Shown: piece by piece, positions 7,964 to 16,660 of the stretch | Layout of the letters: each line of letters begins with the position of its first letter | Position numbering within the stretch: the first letter of the stretch is position 1 | Source of the DNA: Pseudolysinimonas yzui | Lineage (GTDB): Bacteria > Actinomycetota > Actinomycetes > Actinomycetales > Microbacteriaceae | Direction: 5' to 3' | Length of the DNA: 64,000 bases | Assembly (NCBI RefSeq): GCF_014653215.1 | Contig: NZ_BNAI01000002.1 | Location: 310,001 to 374,000 of the forward strand | Notes under the pieces: model-generated | Told to the model about the DNA's origin: nothing | Seen by the model: the letters and a program-made list of their open reading frames with translations, nothing else | Database searches by the model: none | Program-made: the position numbers and the translations under genes

Positions 7964-9807
7964 GCAGTCTGAGCAGCAACGTCCAAGTAGGCAACGGGAT
8001 CTTCCGGGTGCCGTCGATGCGACACCCCGCGACGTTGACGGCCCCGCCGGACTTGAAGACCTACCTGCAATCAGCGGGGACGGATGCCGACGAGGGACAA
8101 CGCTTCTACCGGCTTGTCAAGAAGAACGCTCTGCGTCGGCCTCTGACCGGCCCGGACACGGCAAAGACTGAGCACGTGACCGAGTCGAAGGGCGTCGGGG
8201 TGACGCCCTGGCCGACGTTCGTGCTCGGCAACGGATGCCTCACCGATGACACATCGTCTGATGTACCCGTCGTCGCTCAACGTCTGCGGGCGCTGGCGAC
8301 CCACGCGGACGCCGCGACGGCAGCCGATCCGGCCCGTGCGGTCGGGGAACTGGTGAAGCAGTGGGTCGCCACGGTTGCCGACGAAGGCGGCGTCGCCCTT
8401 GAATCGGTCGACGCAGACACGACGGCTGGCGATCTCGTCAGCTGGGACGCGGGCGCCGTATTCGAGGTCGTGCTTGCTGCCGCTCTCCTGGGGCGCGTCT
8501 ACGCGGAGGCTGTCGCGAAGTTCGGGCACGTCATCACCGCGAGTCGACGCTCACCCGTCGGCTTCCTCGCTACGGATGGTAGATGGTCCGCCGTCGACTA
8601 CCACGTGGTCCAGCCGCTCACGACGGTCTTGACGGCGCTGAACGAGCGAACCGGTGAACCGCCGCACGGTCGACTCGCCGCGCTCGCCGGAGCCATTGCC
8701 ACGCGGCTGAAGCAGCACCAGATCGTGCGGCAGGAGGTCGATCTCTTCAGCTCGATCGCCTGGTACTTCGTCACAGAGGGGGCGGAGACCTACCCGGGGT
8801 GGGGGGAGTTGTTGCTGCTGCAGGGCTTGACGGAGGAGGTCGGCACGGACATCTCCCTGCGGCCGCGTCGTTCGAATCAGCGGACGCCGTTTGCGGGTTC
8901 GGTGACGAAGCGGTTCCACCTCGCCACGACTCGGTCGTGGGCGCAACGACGAAGCGCAGCTACATCGAGTCGCCAAAAGTTCTACGACGCGGTGGTCGCC
9001 ACCGTGCACACGCAAGCCGAGCTGCACCGTCGGTCGAAAGCCTCGGAGAGTCTTCCTCTTCCCACGGTCTTCGTGAGCTCATTCGATCTTGAACTCGAGA
9101 TGGCCTTCTGGGCTGCCGGAAAGCCCTTCTCGGTGGTCGTCCCTGTAATCAGCGTCAACGAGCGTCAGTTGACGCGCGACGCAACCTTCCAGTGGGTCAC
9201 GACGACGATCACCCCCACCGGTTCCCCGTCCGATGCAGTCCCGGCGGGGCTGCTCACGCCCGCTGAGTGGAAGCCGCTCCGAGCGACGAGCTTCCGTCAC
9301 GGGCGCGGCGGCGTCACGGCGCATCCGGTGATCGTCCGGCTTGCCGGGTCGCCCCTCATGACCTTCGAGAACGAGGGTCGTGCGGTCGCCGCACAGCTCG
9401 AGGATGGCGGCGAGACGGTCTATCACGCACTCCTTCTCGACGACTACTCCGCGTACAACCTGGCGGCGCTCGACCTGCGAACCGGTGAGCTCGCACATCA
9501 GCTCACCTCCTCGGGGGACGCGGAGAGCCCGCGGCGCTTCTGGACGTTTGTCGGAGTCCAGCTCGGCGACCCCGCGGTTCGGTTGCGTCTGCTCGCCCAC
9601 GAGATCGCCGCCGCTGCCTCCAACACCCCGGTGGCGAGCGAGCAGGAGGCGTGGAGGGCCGGCATTGTCCTGAACGTCCATTCGACCCCGGAAGACACCG
9701 ACGCCTTCGCGTGGTATCGCCTTGAGCCCGTGCTCGGGACGAGCGTGGAGTTGACCCCCTCGCTCTTGGAGTTCAACCGGCTGTTCGCGAAGGAGTGGGG
9801 AGCATGA
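7960..9807 (+). CDS. SIR2-like protein with apparently inactivated catalytic site
   Basis: A 615-residue protein; the GTG start overlaps the ATP-grasp stop (GTGA) and has AGGAG six bases upstream. Motifs follow the order of the SIR2_2 type found in bacterial defence proteins. FVLGNGCL (from residue 87) sits where GAGxS is usual. EVDLFSSIAWYFVTEG resembles the helix before the second half. VSSFDLELEMAFWAAGKPF (from 372) matches the TTNYDxLLExAL segment with Asn replaced by Ser. VIVRLAGSP (Ala462) matches the IYKLHGS segment with the catalytic His replaced by Ala. FVGVQLGDPAVRLRLL (from 531) matches the LGYSLxDxxxR end. If this alignment is right, NAD hydrolysis is lost and the protein may only bind a nucleotide. 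Confidence 0.5.
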   Translation: MSSLSSNVQVGNGIFRVPSMRHPATLTAPPDLKTYLQSAGTDADEGQRFYRLVKKNALRRPLTGPDTAKTEHVTESKGVGVTPWPTFVLGNGCLTDDTSSDVPVVAQRLRALATHADAATAADPARAVGELVKQWVATVADEGGVALESVDADTTAGDLVSWDAGAVFEVVLAAALLGRVYAEAVAKFGHVITASRRSPVGFLATDGRWSAVDYHVVQPLTTVLTALNERTGEPPHGRLAALAGAIATRLKQHQIVRQEVDLFSSIAWYFVTEGAETYPGWGELLLLQGLTEEVGTDISLRPRRSNQRTPFAGSVTKRFHLATTRSWAQRRSAATSSRQKFYDAVVATVHTQAELHRRSKASESLPLPTVFVSSFDLELEMAFWAAGKPFSVVVPVISVNERQLTRDATFQWVTTTITPTGSPSDAVPAGLLTPAEWKPLRATSFRHGRGGVTAHPVIVRLAGSPLMTFENEGRAVAAQLEDGGETVYHALLLDDYSAYNLAALDLRTGELAHQLTSSGDAESPRRFWTFVGVQLGDPAVRLRLLAHEIAAAASNTPVASEQEAWRAGIVLNVHSTPEDTDAFAWYRLEPVLGTSVELTPSLLEFNRLFAKEWGA

Positions 9808-12341
9808 CCGCAGGAGACGGGAGCCTCCGCGATAGCTGGGAGGCGTTGCGCCGGATCGAGGACGCGTGCCCGTGGCCGGGTCTGCGCCCAATCGTCGACG
9901 GCGCGCGAGCAGGCCAGCTGAAGGGCCGCGACACCGACGCGATCGACATCATGTACGAGATCCGTGACCATCGACTCACGGTTCTCTTTGGCGACTCGGG
10001 TGTCGGCAAGACCTCGTTACTCGCGGTCAAGGTCATTCCGAAGCTCGCCGACGAGGGTTTCAGGGTTGCCTGGTTCCGCGAGTGGCGCGAGGTCAGCGGC
10101 GATGTCGAGCCCTATCTCGACGCCCAGGTCGCGGCGCAGCTGAGCGAGGGCGGGTTCGAGGAGCTGGACGACAGGTACGGTCGCCGGTTTGTCCTCATCC
10201 TGGATCAGTTCGAGGAGGCAATCCGCCACCAGCCCGAGCTCTCAGAGCGGGTCCAAGCGTGGGTCGTCGAGGCGACCGAACGCTACGACTTCCGCATCGT
10301 CATCGCCTTGCGATCGGAGTACGAGCACCGTCTTCGGAACCTCAAGATCGCTCCATACCAGCGGATCGATCTCTATCTCGGCCCGATCCAGCAGGAGCAC
10401 ATCGGCGAGATCGTCGATGCCGGCCCGGCCGCGATCTCGAAGGATGCAGTCGCCCGAGTGCTCGAACTCTGGACCGCCGCGAAGGGGAACGAGGGGTGGG
10501 CCCGGGTCGGTCTTCCCCACTTGCAAGCGTTGCTCTACGCCTTGTGGGGTGGCGTCGCGGAAGATGGCCGCACGGTGATCGAAGCGGGCGACGTCGTCCG
10601 CTTCGCGACGGGAGCAGAGAGCGGCGGGAACCCCTCTTTCGCGTTGTCGGAGGAGATCGCCGAGCACGCCTTCGAGTCCTCGATCCGGAGGGCGGTCGCT
10701 CTCGGCCTCCAGCATGCGAAGACGTCCTTCGACGCGATCGGTGACCCGTATCTCATCGCCGGGGCTCGCAGTCACGTCGTGAGGATGGCGCGGATGCTCT
10801 CGAGCGGGGGATTCAAGGTGGATCAGGATCGCTGGCATCTCGCCCGCCAGGTGCTCGCCGACGAGATCCGCATCCTGGAGATCGACCCCGACGACGCGGG
10901 CCGGGTCTTCCATCAGGTCGCGTGGTCGGTCGACGCAGAGCACCAGGCGCGACACGGCCACGAACCCGGGGCCGACTGGCTAACCATGCACCGTCGGGAC
11001 CTCGTCGACGCTCCGAGAGCCGCGCGCGCGCCGTCGTACTCGGGTGATGACGCGACCTACCTGCTACGATCTATTCCCAGCGGGCGGGACTCAAACGAGT
11101 CAACCTCGGGGCCTGTGATGGACCTCCCGCCAGCCCACGCCCTGGTCGAGGAGTTCCGCCGATTCTTCCTCGCGCTCGAGTGGCTCGACGAAGCGGCGAT
11201 CGTGCGTCAGTCGACGGTGAACCCGTTCCGTACCATCGTCTTCCTCACCCACGACGCCATCGGGCGCGGCCTGGACGAGTGGGCGGCTCGCAACGAGGCG
11301 GATCCCGAGCGCGACCTCCGTGTTCTGACGGCACTGCTCGGACGCCGCATCGACTGGTCGGTATCTGTCGAGGGGGCCGACCCGGAAACACCGCGTCTCG
11401 TGGCGAACCTGCGATGGCGCGCCTGTCACGTCAAGGTCGAGTTCCGCAACGTGGTCTTCTTGAACTGCGACTTCCGCGAGTCGGTGTTCCAGGGGTGCGC
11501 CTTCGAAGGCGTCCAGTTCGTCAACTGTCTCCTCGACGGGGTGACGTTCCGCGGGTGCGCGATCGTGGGTGACGTGGGCGATCTGACTGTGGGCGAGGAA
11601 GAAGCGCCGAGTACGGGGCACCCGACGTTCCATACTCCCGCCGAGCCCGAGGCGAGGATCATCTCCCGGTATCGCGAGTCCGATATGGAGCCTTCGGGTC
11701 TGCGGTCCGAGTTGGGCCCCGCCTCCCCCGGCGCACCCGCGGACAGCGACCGCGAGATCTCACGCCGCACGGGTGGATTGTTCCTCCTCGGCAGTCGGCT
11801 GAGCTCGTTGATGTTCGCTGGGTGCCAGTTCGGGCACGGCAGCGCGGTGGGTCTGCTCTACAGCTCCGGCACTTCCCTTGAGTTCGCCGAACAGGGCGCG
11901 GGCAGCCTCTACCTCCGCGATGTCGTGCTCCGAGGGTTCAGCATCAGCCCGGCCTACGCGACGGCTCCGGCGCCGGATGCCCGGCTCGCGGTGCGCATCG
12001 CAAAGTGCCTCGCGGGGAACATCTGGGTCTCCGAGGGAGTGCGCGGGCACCTCACCATCGTCGACAGCGTCGTCTGGCAGGTTCTCCACGCCGGCACCAG
12101 TGACGACTTCACCTTCTCGTTCGACGACGAGCTCGCAACTGGCGCCGCTGTGAATGTCCGAGCCTCGAAAGGATTTGGATTGGTCAACATCGGCATCGAG
12201 CCTCCGCCGGGATCGGGCGATCAGCCGGACGCATGGAACCTCGGAGGGGAGGGGGATCGTCTCCGCTTCCTGTCGCGCACGACCGACTACCGGGGCGACG
12301 CCGACACGATCGACGAGGCTGTCGGGCTCTCAGGCGAGTAG
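9804..12341 (+). CDS. nSTAND1-type NTPase with pentapeptide-like repeats
   Basis: An 845-residue protein. The ATG overlaps the previous stop (ATGA), with AAGGAG upstream. The N-terminus CPWPGLRPIVDG followed by KGRDTDAIDIMYEI and the Walker A loop GDSGVGKTS (residues 63-71) is typical of nSTAND1 ATPases; LILDQFEEA (Walker B, Asp134) and IALRSEYEHRL (sensor-like) follow. Winged-helix and helical regions fill residues 200-540. Near 544-590 a solenoid-like stretch of alternating Phe/Cys steps (VEFRNVVFLNCDFRESVFQG) resembles pentapeptide repeats and resumes near 667. STAND proteins are signal-dependent switches, so this is probably the sensor and switch of the operon. It ends tail to tail with, and overlaps by 12 bases, the carbamoyltransferase-like gene. 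Confidence 0.75.
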   Translation: MTAGDGSLRDSWEALRRIEDACPWPGLRPIVDGARAGQLKGRDTDAIDIMYEIRDHRLTVLFGDSGVGKTSLLAVKVIPKLADEGFRVAWFREWREVSGDVEPYLDAQVAAQLSEGGFEELDDRYGRRFVLILDQFEEAIRHQPELSERVQAWVVEATERYDFRIVIALRSEYEHRLRNLKIAPYQRIDLYLGPIQQEHIGEIVDAGPAAISKDAVARVLELWTAAKGNEGWARVGLPHLQALLYALWGGVAEDGRTVIEAGDVVRFATGAESGGNPSFALSEEIAEHAFESSIRRAVALGLQHAKTSFDAIGDPYLIAGARSHVVRMARMLSSGGFKVDQDRWHLARQVLADEIRILEIDPDDAGRVFHQVAWSVDAEHQARHGHEPGADWLTMHRRDLVDAPRAARAPSYSGDDATYLLRSIPSGRDSNESTSGPVMDLPPAHALVEEFRRFFLALEWLDEAAIVRQSTVNPFRTIVFLTHDAIGRGLDEWAARNEADPERDLRVLTALLGRRIDWSVSVEGADPETPRLVANLRWRACHVKVEFRNVVFLNCDFRESVFQGCAFEGVQFVNCLLDGVTFRGCAIVGDVGDLTVGEEEAPSTGHPTFHTPAEPEARIISRYRESDMEPSGLRSELGPASPGAPADSDREISRRTGGLFLLGSRLSSLMFAGCQFGHGSAVGLLYSSGTSLEFAEQGAGSLYLRDVVLRGFSISPAYATAPAPDARLAVRIAKCLAGNIWVSEGVRGHLTIVDSVVWQVLHAGTSDDFTFSFDDELATGAAVNVRASKGFGLVNIGIEPPPGSGDQPDAWNLGGEGDRLRFLSRTTDYRGDADTIDEAVGLSGE

Positions 12342-13196
12342 CAGCTCGAGAAGGGCGATGCGTACGAAGAGTCCGAGATCGCTCTGCTCGAAGTAGCGCA
12401 CCCGCGGGTCGTCACGCACGCTCGAGGCGATCTCGTCGATGACCGGCATCGGGGAGAGCGCGACGCCGTCTGGCCTCAGGGCGGCGAGCACCTCGCGCCC
12501 CACCCGCAGCGCCGGCCGCGCCTCGTCAGGGATGGCGCCGTCGGGGACTCCGGCGGCGTAGACGACGTCGATGTCGTCGAGCTCCCGGGCGTCGACAAAG
12601 CGGCACAGGGTTGCGAGCTGCGGAGGAAGAACGACCCCGTCGGTGAGTCCGGCGGACGTGACGAGTGAGAGTGCAGCCGGGGGATGGCGCTCGAGCAGCT
12701 CCAGCAGGCTGGTGACGGAGCGCATCCGCAGGTCGCCGACGATCGCGATCCGGGTGCGGTCGACCGGCCCCTGCAGCATCTCGATCGCGAACAGGTCGAT
12801 GAGCGCTTGCGACGGGTGGTCTCGGGAGTCGCCCCCGTTGAGCCAGCCGCGGTCGTCCCGCGTCGCGACTGCGAGCTCGGCCGACGGGCGCCCGGACCGC
12901 ACAATGAGCGCATCCACGTAGCCGCTCACGGTGCGGAGGGTGTCTTCCAGCCGTTCCGGGACGGACCGCTCCGAGGTGCGGCGCTCCTGGATCAGGATCG
13001 GCGTCGCACCGACCGCGTACGCGGCGGCCTCGAATCCGACCCGTGTGCGGAGGGAGGGCTCCAAGAACACGAGACCGATTGATGCCCGCAGTGCACGGGG
13101 CGAGACCTCCTTGCGCGCGAGTGCGCGCGCCCGATCCAGGACGGCGTCGATCTCCGCATCCGACAGGTCGGCCACCGCGTGGATGCGACGGGCCAT
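12330..13196 (-). CDS. Aspartate/ornithine carbamoyltransferase-like protein
   Basis: A 288-residue protein with the transcarbamylase layout. FLEPSLRTRVGFEAAA carries the carbamoyl-phosphate motif S-x-R-T; the middle Leu is as in N-acylornithine transcarbamylases rather than S-T-R-T. HPSQALIDLF matches HPTQxLLDL, and LSPMPVIDE stands where HPLP or HCLP is usual. The loop that carries Lys84 in E. coli PyrB reads SERSVPERLEDT, without a lysine. A role in pyrimidine synthesis is therefore doubtful, and the acceptor is unknown. The ATG lies one base after the radical SAM stop, so the two are cotranscribed. The protein is slightly shorter than PyrB. Confidence 0.65.
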   Translation of the reverse strand: MARRIHAVADLSDAEIDAVLDRARALARKEVSPRALRASIGLVFLEPSLRTRVGFEAAAYAVGATPILIQERRTSERSVPERLEDTLRTVSGYVDALIVRSGRPSAELAVATRDDRGWLNGGDSRDHPSQALIDLFAIEMLQGPVDRTRIAIVGDLRMRSVTSLLELLERHPPAALSLVTSAGLTDGVVLPPQLATLCRFVDARELDDIDVVYAAGVPDGAIPDEARPALRVGREVLAALRPDGVALSPMPVIDEIASSVRDDPRVRYFEQSDLGLFVRIALLELLLA

Positions 13197-13197
13197 T

Positions 13198-14340
13198 TCA
13201 GGCCCCGGTGTGGAGGACCGGCAGCGGGTGCTGGTAGTCGCCGCGGGTGACGTTGTGGCGCACAAAGGTCAGAGTGTTGTGCGTACAGGGTGGGCACGTC
13301 GGGCCGAGTGAGGCGCCGAGCTCGTCGATGAGGTCGCGCGCCCGCAGGTAGAGTTCGAGCGTCTCGTCGGCGGTGGGCGGTTGCGAGTGTCCGAGGGGGG
13401 TGACTGGATCCGGCTTGAACGGACTCAGCACCGGAACCGCGCCGCGTTCAGCGATCGCTCGCACCCCGAGTAGGGTGCTCTCCATCGGCTCCAGGCCGAC
13501 CATGAGCATCGAGCGTACGCGGTCGCCGCCCAGCGTCGCGGCGGCGTCCTCCAGAAAGTTCAGGTAGAACTCGCGGCCCTGCCGATGTTTGTGACGCATG
13601 ACTTTCGCCGCGATGCCTTCGTCGAATACCTCGAGGTTCACCGAGATCTCGTTCAACCCGAGCGCGTCGAGCCTGGGCAGGTCGAACAGGCCGGGGAGCG
13701 GAACCATCATGATGTCGACGGCGATCCCGGGGAACGACTCGAGCACCGACTCATAGACGCGCTGCAGAGCGGGAACATGTTTCGGTCCCGGGGTGCCCCC
13801 GGAGATGAGCAGATGGTGCCCGGGCTGCTGCTGATCGCGGAGCGCGACCTCGATGGCGTCGATCATCGGGTCGACGGGCTTGACCCCGCCGTAGGCGTCA
13901 TCGAACGGGATGTTGCAGAAGTCGCAGACCATCGCGCACCCGATCGTCGGCGAGAGCCGGGACCGGTCTCCGTGGGTGACGACGAAGTGGCGGTACGGCC
14001 GCCCGGCCCCGTTGACACGGGAGTGGAAGGCGGCCGGGGCCCAGAAGGCGGCGCGACTCTCCCATCCGCGGCCATGGACGAAGAACCCGTCCGGGCCGAG
14101 GTCGAGAGTAATGGTCGAGCCGGCCACGAAGTTGGCGTTGTAGCGCTCGATGGGGACGTTGACCCAAACGTCGTCGTCGAGGCGCAGGATGACGCCACGT
14201 GTCGACGCGTAGTCGTCGGGTGACCAGGGCCCGCCGTCGACGATCACCTCGATCGCGCGCTCGGCGGCGGCACTGACGACGGCACCCTCAGCGAGCAGGA
14301 CGAACTTCAGGTGCTCGGCGTCGGAGAGATCCGCAACCAT
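13198..14340 (-). CDS. Radical SAM protein
   Basis: A 380-residue protein with the radical SAM cluster motif CxxxCxxC at Cys135, Cys139 and Cys142 (IGCAMVCDFCN) and a following HHLLISGGTPG strand, equivalent to the SAM-binding GGE motif. About 130 residues precede the barrel. The C-terminus has a CPPC pair (GPTCPPCTHN), which could bind an extra metal or form a disulfide. It does not resemble biotin synthase, MoaA or SPASM maturases closely enough to name. It is cotranscribed with the carbamoyltransferase-like gene and divergent from the nitroreductase gene, with GAGAGG before the ATG. An enzyme of a small modification pathway is inferred. Confidence 0.75.
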   Translation of the reverse strand: MVADLSDAEHLKFVLLAEGAVVSAAAERAIEVIVDGGPWSPDDYASTRGVILRLDDDVWVNVPIERYNANFVAGSTITLDLGPDGFFVHGRGWESRAAFWAPAAFHSRVNGAGRPYRHFVVTHGDRSRLSPTIGCAMVCDFCNIPFDDAYGGVKPVDPMIDAIEVALRDQQQPGHHLLISGGTPGPKHVPALQRVYESVLESFPGIAVDIMMVPLPGLFDLPRLDALGLNEISVNLEVFDEGIAAKVMRHKHRQGREFYLNFLEDAAATLGGDRVRSMLMVGLEPMESTLLGVRAIAERGAVPVLSPFKPDPVTPLGHSQPPTADETLELYLRARDLIDELGASLGPTCPPCTHNTLTFVRHNVTRGDYQHPLPVLHTGA

Positions 14341-14418
14341 TCGGCCTCTCTTCGGTCTGGGGCGCGAATCATCCTAGCCCGGCAGCGCATCGGCGGGTTC
14401 GAGGCGCAGCTACCCCGA

Positions 14419-14424
14419 TACATT
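14419..14424 (+). promoter_or_regulatory. Leaderless -10 box TACATT for the nitroreductase gene
   Basis: TACATT ends six bases before the ATG at 14431, and no Shine-Dalgarno is present, so transcription should begin at or very near the start codon. Confidence 0.5.
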
Positions 14425-14430
14425 CGTCCC

Positions 14431-15108
14431 ATGAGCGCTCAGGAGCAGACGACCGCAGGCAACGCGGTGATCGAGACGATCCTCCGACGTCGGAGCATCC
14501 GAGGTCCGTACCACGACCGACCCGTCCCGCGGGGCCACGTCGAGCTGGTGCTCGCGAGCGGTCTTGCAGCGCCCTCTTCCAAGAATGCACAGCCCTGGCG
14601 CTTCCATGTTCTAGAGACTGTCGGACTCCGGACCCGCATCGCGGACGCGGTCGACCGCTCGTCGGGCATCGAGGAGTACGTCCCGCACGATCCCCGCACC
14701 GGGAACCCCTCGCCGCATTGGAGCTCGACCGTTCTTGAATCCTCCGCGGTGCTTCGGACAGCAGCTGTTGCGATCGCGATCGAGAACCGCGGAGTGTTTA
14801 GCGGCGGGCGCGCCACCCTGTACGCGGCGAGCCACGAAGCGCTCATCGGAAACCTCACCGCCTACGGCTTCGAGACGATGGGGCTCGGAACGGCGCTCGA
14901 GAACATGTGGCTCGCTGCGAACTCGCTGGGGATCGACGCCGCGTTCCTCGGCGACCTCGTGATCGCCGAAGGCGAGGCGCGGACGCTGCTCGGGATCGAA
15001 GGCGACCTCATGGGGGTCCTGGCGATGGGGTACTCCCTCGAAGGGCCGGCGCCCAAGCAGGCGCCGCCACCGGTGACTCAGACTGACTCGCCGGTGGTGT
15101 GGCACTGA
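14431..15108 (+). CDS. Nitroreductase-family FMN oxidoreductase
   Basis: A 225-residue protein of usual nitroreductase size. ILRRRSIRGPYHDRPV holds the basic FMN-phosphate motif, PSSKNAQPWRF the flavin-contacting loop, and GLGTALENMWLAANSLGIDAAFLGD the C-terminal flavin-binding helix region. Family members use FMN and NAD(P)H to reduce nitro, quinone or enone groups, or act in cofactor chemistry; the substrate here is open. The gene diverges from the radical SAM gene and its stop overlaps the next ATG (TGATG). The ATG at 14431 is chosen because a leaderless promoter abuts it. Confidence 0.75.
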   Translation: MSAQEQTTAGNAVIETILRRRSIRGPYHDRPVPRGHVELVLASGLAAPSSKNAQPWRFHVLETVGLRTRIADAVDRSSGIEEYVPHDPRTGNPSPHWSSTVLESSAVLRTAAVAIAIENRGVFSGGRATLYAASHEALIGNLTAYGFETMGLGTALENMWLAANSLGIDAAFLGDLVIAEGEARTLLGIEGDLMGVLAMGYSLEGPAPKQAPPPVTQTDSPVVWH

Positions 15109-15872
15109 TGGGGTCATCTCCGCTGGCGGACCCCTCCGCCGTCCACCGATGCATCGCCGAGCTCTTCGACGCCGGAGACTTTGCGGGTGTCGGCGAGTTC
15201 GGGTCGGCCGCGTGGGGCGACATGTCCCGACGTTCACCCGTGCCGCACGACGCAGAGTCATGTCGTCTCGTCATGCTCGCGACCGCCCAACAGGGCGCGG
15301 GCAGCGCGGTCGAAATCTGGCGCGTGCGCGCCTTCTCTCGCTTCGTGCTTACGGGCTGGCATGAGGGTGTCGCGGCCTGCATCATGTCTCTTGCGTTTGC
15401 GAGGCTCTCCCAGGACAACGACTCGTACCCTGCCGGGAGGACGCTGCGTTCGGTACAAGGGAGCAGGGGTGCCCTAGACATCCTGGATGAGATGGCACCG
15501 TACGTCTCACGGGAGGCGAGCGGCCGAGACATCGGCGGCCAGTCGCCGACTCGACAGCGGATCAGTCGCTTCTATGCCGAGAAGCGCGGATTCTTGCTCA
15601 TGCTGCTCAGTCGCCATACCGAGGCTCGAGAGAGCTACGACGCGGCCTTGATCCTCGCCGCCGGTGATGCGCGCGGCGAAGCCAAAGTCGTTGCCGGTCG
15701 AGCACTCGTCGCCTTCCAGGACGGCCGAATCGGCGAGGCTATTCGCGAGACGGAGGTCGCGATTGCGCGTGCGTCGGACGTCGGCGCCGGTGACGTCCGA
15801 TTGCCGGCCATCCACAATCTCGAGGTGATGCGCGCCGGAGGGACCGCGCTGCGCCCCTACGAGATCCTCTGA
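15108..15872 (+). CDS. TPR-like helical protein
   Basis: A 254-residue, almost wholly helical protein. Residues 145-215 show two tetratricopeptide-like units (FYAEKRGFLLMLLSRHTEA, then AKVVAGRALVAFQDGRIGEA). No DNA-binding helix-turn-helix was found, although proteins with similar C-terminal repeats often carry one. The start overlaps the nitroreductase stop, so the two are cotranscribed. It is probably a partner or scaffold for the nitroreductase/radical SAM set. It ends 13 bases before the convergent IclR gene. Confidence 0.55.
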   Translation: MGSSPLADPSAVHRCIAELFDAGDFAGVGEFGSAAWGDMSRRSPVPHDAESCRLVMLATAQQGAGSAVEIWRVRAFSRFVLTGWHEGVAACIMSLAFARLSQDNDSYPAGRTLRSVQGSRGALDILDEMAPYVSREASGRDIGGQSPTRQRISRFYAEKRGFLLMLLSRHTEARESYDAALILAAGDARGEAKVVAGRALVAFQDGRIGEAIRETEVAIARASDVGAGDVRLPAIHNLEVMRAGGTALRPYEIL

Positions 15873-15885
15873 GCGTTCGCCCGGG

Positions 15886-16656
15886 TCATCCCGTCAAGTC
15901 CAAGTCGCGAGAAATGGCGGCGGCGGACTCCTGCATCGCCGCGAGGAGGCGGAGTGCCTGCTCGGTCGGGTCCTCGCCAGTCGCGGGCATGGACACGTTG
16001 ATCGCCGCGACCGTCGCGGGGCCCCGGGCGACGGGTACGGCGAGGGCGCGCAGGCCGGTCTCGAGTTCGCCGTCGACGAGGCTCCAGCCTTGGTCGGCCA
16101 CCCGGTCGAGTTCGGCCCTCAGGGCACCCGCATCGACGATGGTGCGGGCGGTGAACGCCTCCCCGCGGAAACCCTCGAAGAAGGTGTCAAGTTCGGCGGC
16201 GCTTAGCGCTGCGAGCAGAACCCGGCCCATCGACGTGACGTAGGCGGGAAAGCGCGTGCCGATCGTGATGCCCACCGACATGATGCGCCGGGTGGGCACG
16301 CGGGCGATGTAGACGATGTCCCACCCGTCGAGAATGGATGCCGACGACGACTCTCCGACGGCGTGCGACAGCGCCTCGAGGTGGGGCTGCGCCACCTCGG
16401 GCAGCGACTGCGCCGACAGGTACGAGAACCCCAGCTCGAGCACCCGCGGGGTGAGCTCGAACATCCCGTCGCGCGCCCGCACGTAGCCCTCGGATTCCAG
16501 TGTCAGCAGAAAACGACGAGCGGATGCCCGGGTCAGGTCGGTCGCGCGCGCCACGTCCGAGAGGGAGAGGCGGGGCCGCTCCGCTCCGAACGCACGGATG
16601 ACGGCGAGCCCGCGCGCGAGCGACTGCACGTACGTGCTGCCGTCGGGCTCGAGCAT
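15886..16656 (-). CDS. pcaR: IclR-family regulator of the pca genes
   Basis: A 256-residue IclR-type protein. Residues 8-70 are the winged helix (YVQSLARGLAVIRAFGAE, SLSDVARATDLTRASARRF), and the rest is the ligand domain with the usual LPEVAQPHLEALSHAVGE and RFPAYVTSMGRVLLA segments. The PcaR/PobR/PcaU subgroup of IclR has this N-terminal YVQSLxRGLxVI sequence and responds to beta-ketoadipate or protocatechuate. It is the last gene after pcaI-J-F, four bases from pcaF. A second IclR gene lies upstream of pcaH, so this one probably controls the pcaIJF half or both. Confidence 0.8.
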   Translation of the reverse strand: MLEPDGSTYVQSLARGLAVIRAFGAERPRLSLSDVARATDLTRASARRFLLTLESEGYVRARDGMFELTPRVLELGFSYLSAQSLPEVAQPHLEALSHAVGESSSASILDGWDIVYIARVPTRRIMSVGITIGTRFPAYVTSMGRVLLAALSAAELDTFFEGFRGEAFTARTIVDAGALRAELDRVADQGWSLVDGELETGLRALAVPVARGPATVAAINVSMPATGEDPTEQALRLLAAMQESAAAISRDLDLTG

Positions 16657-16660
16657 CCGC

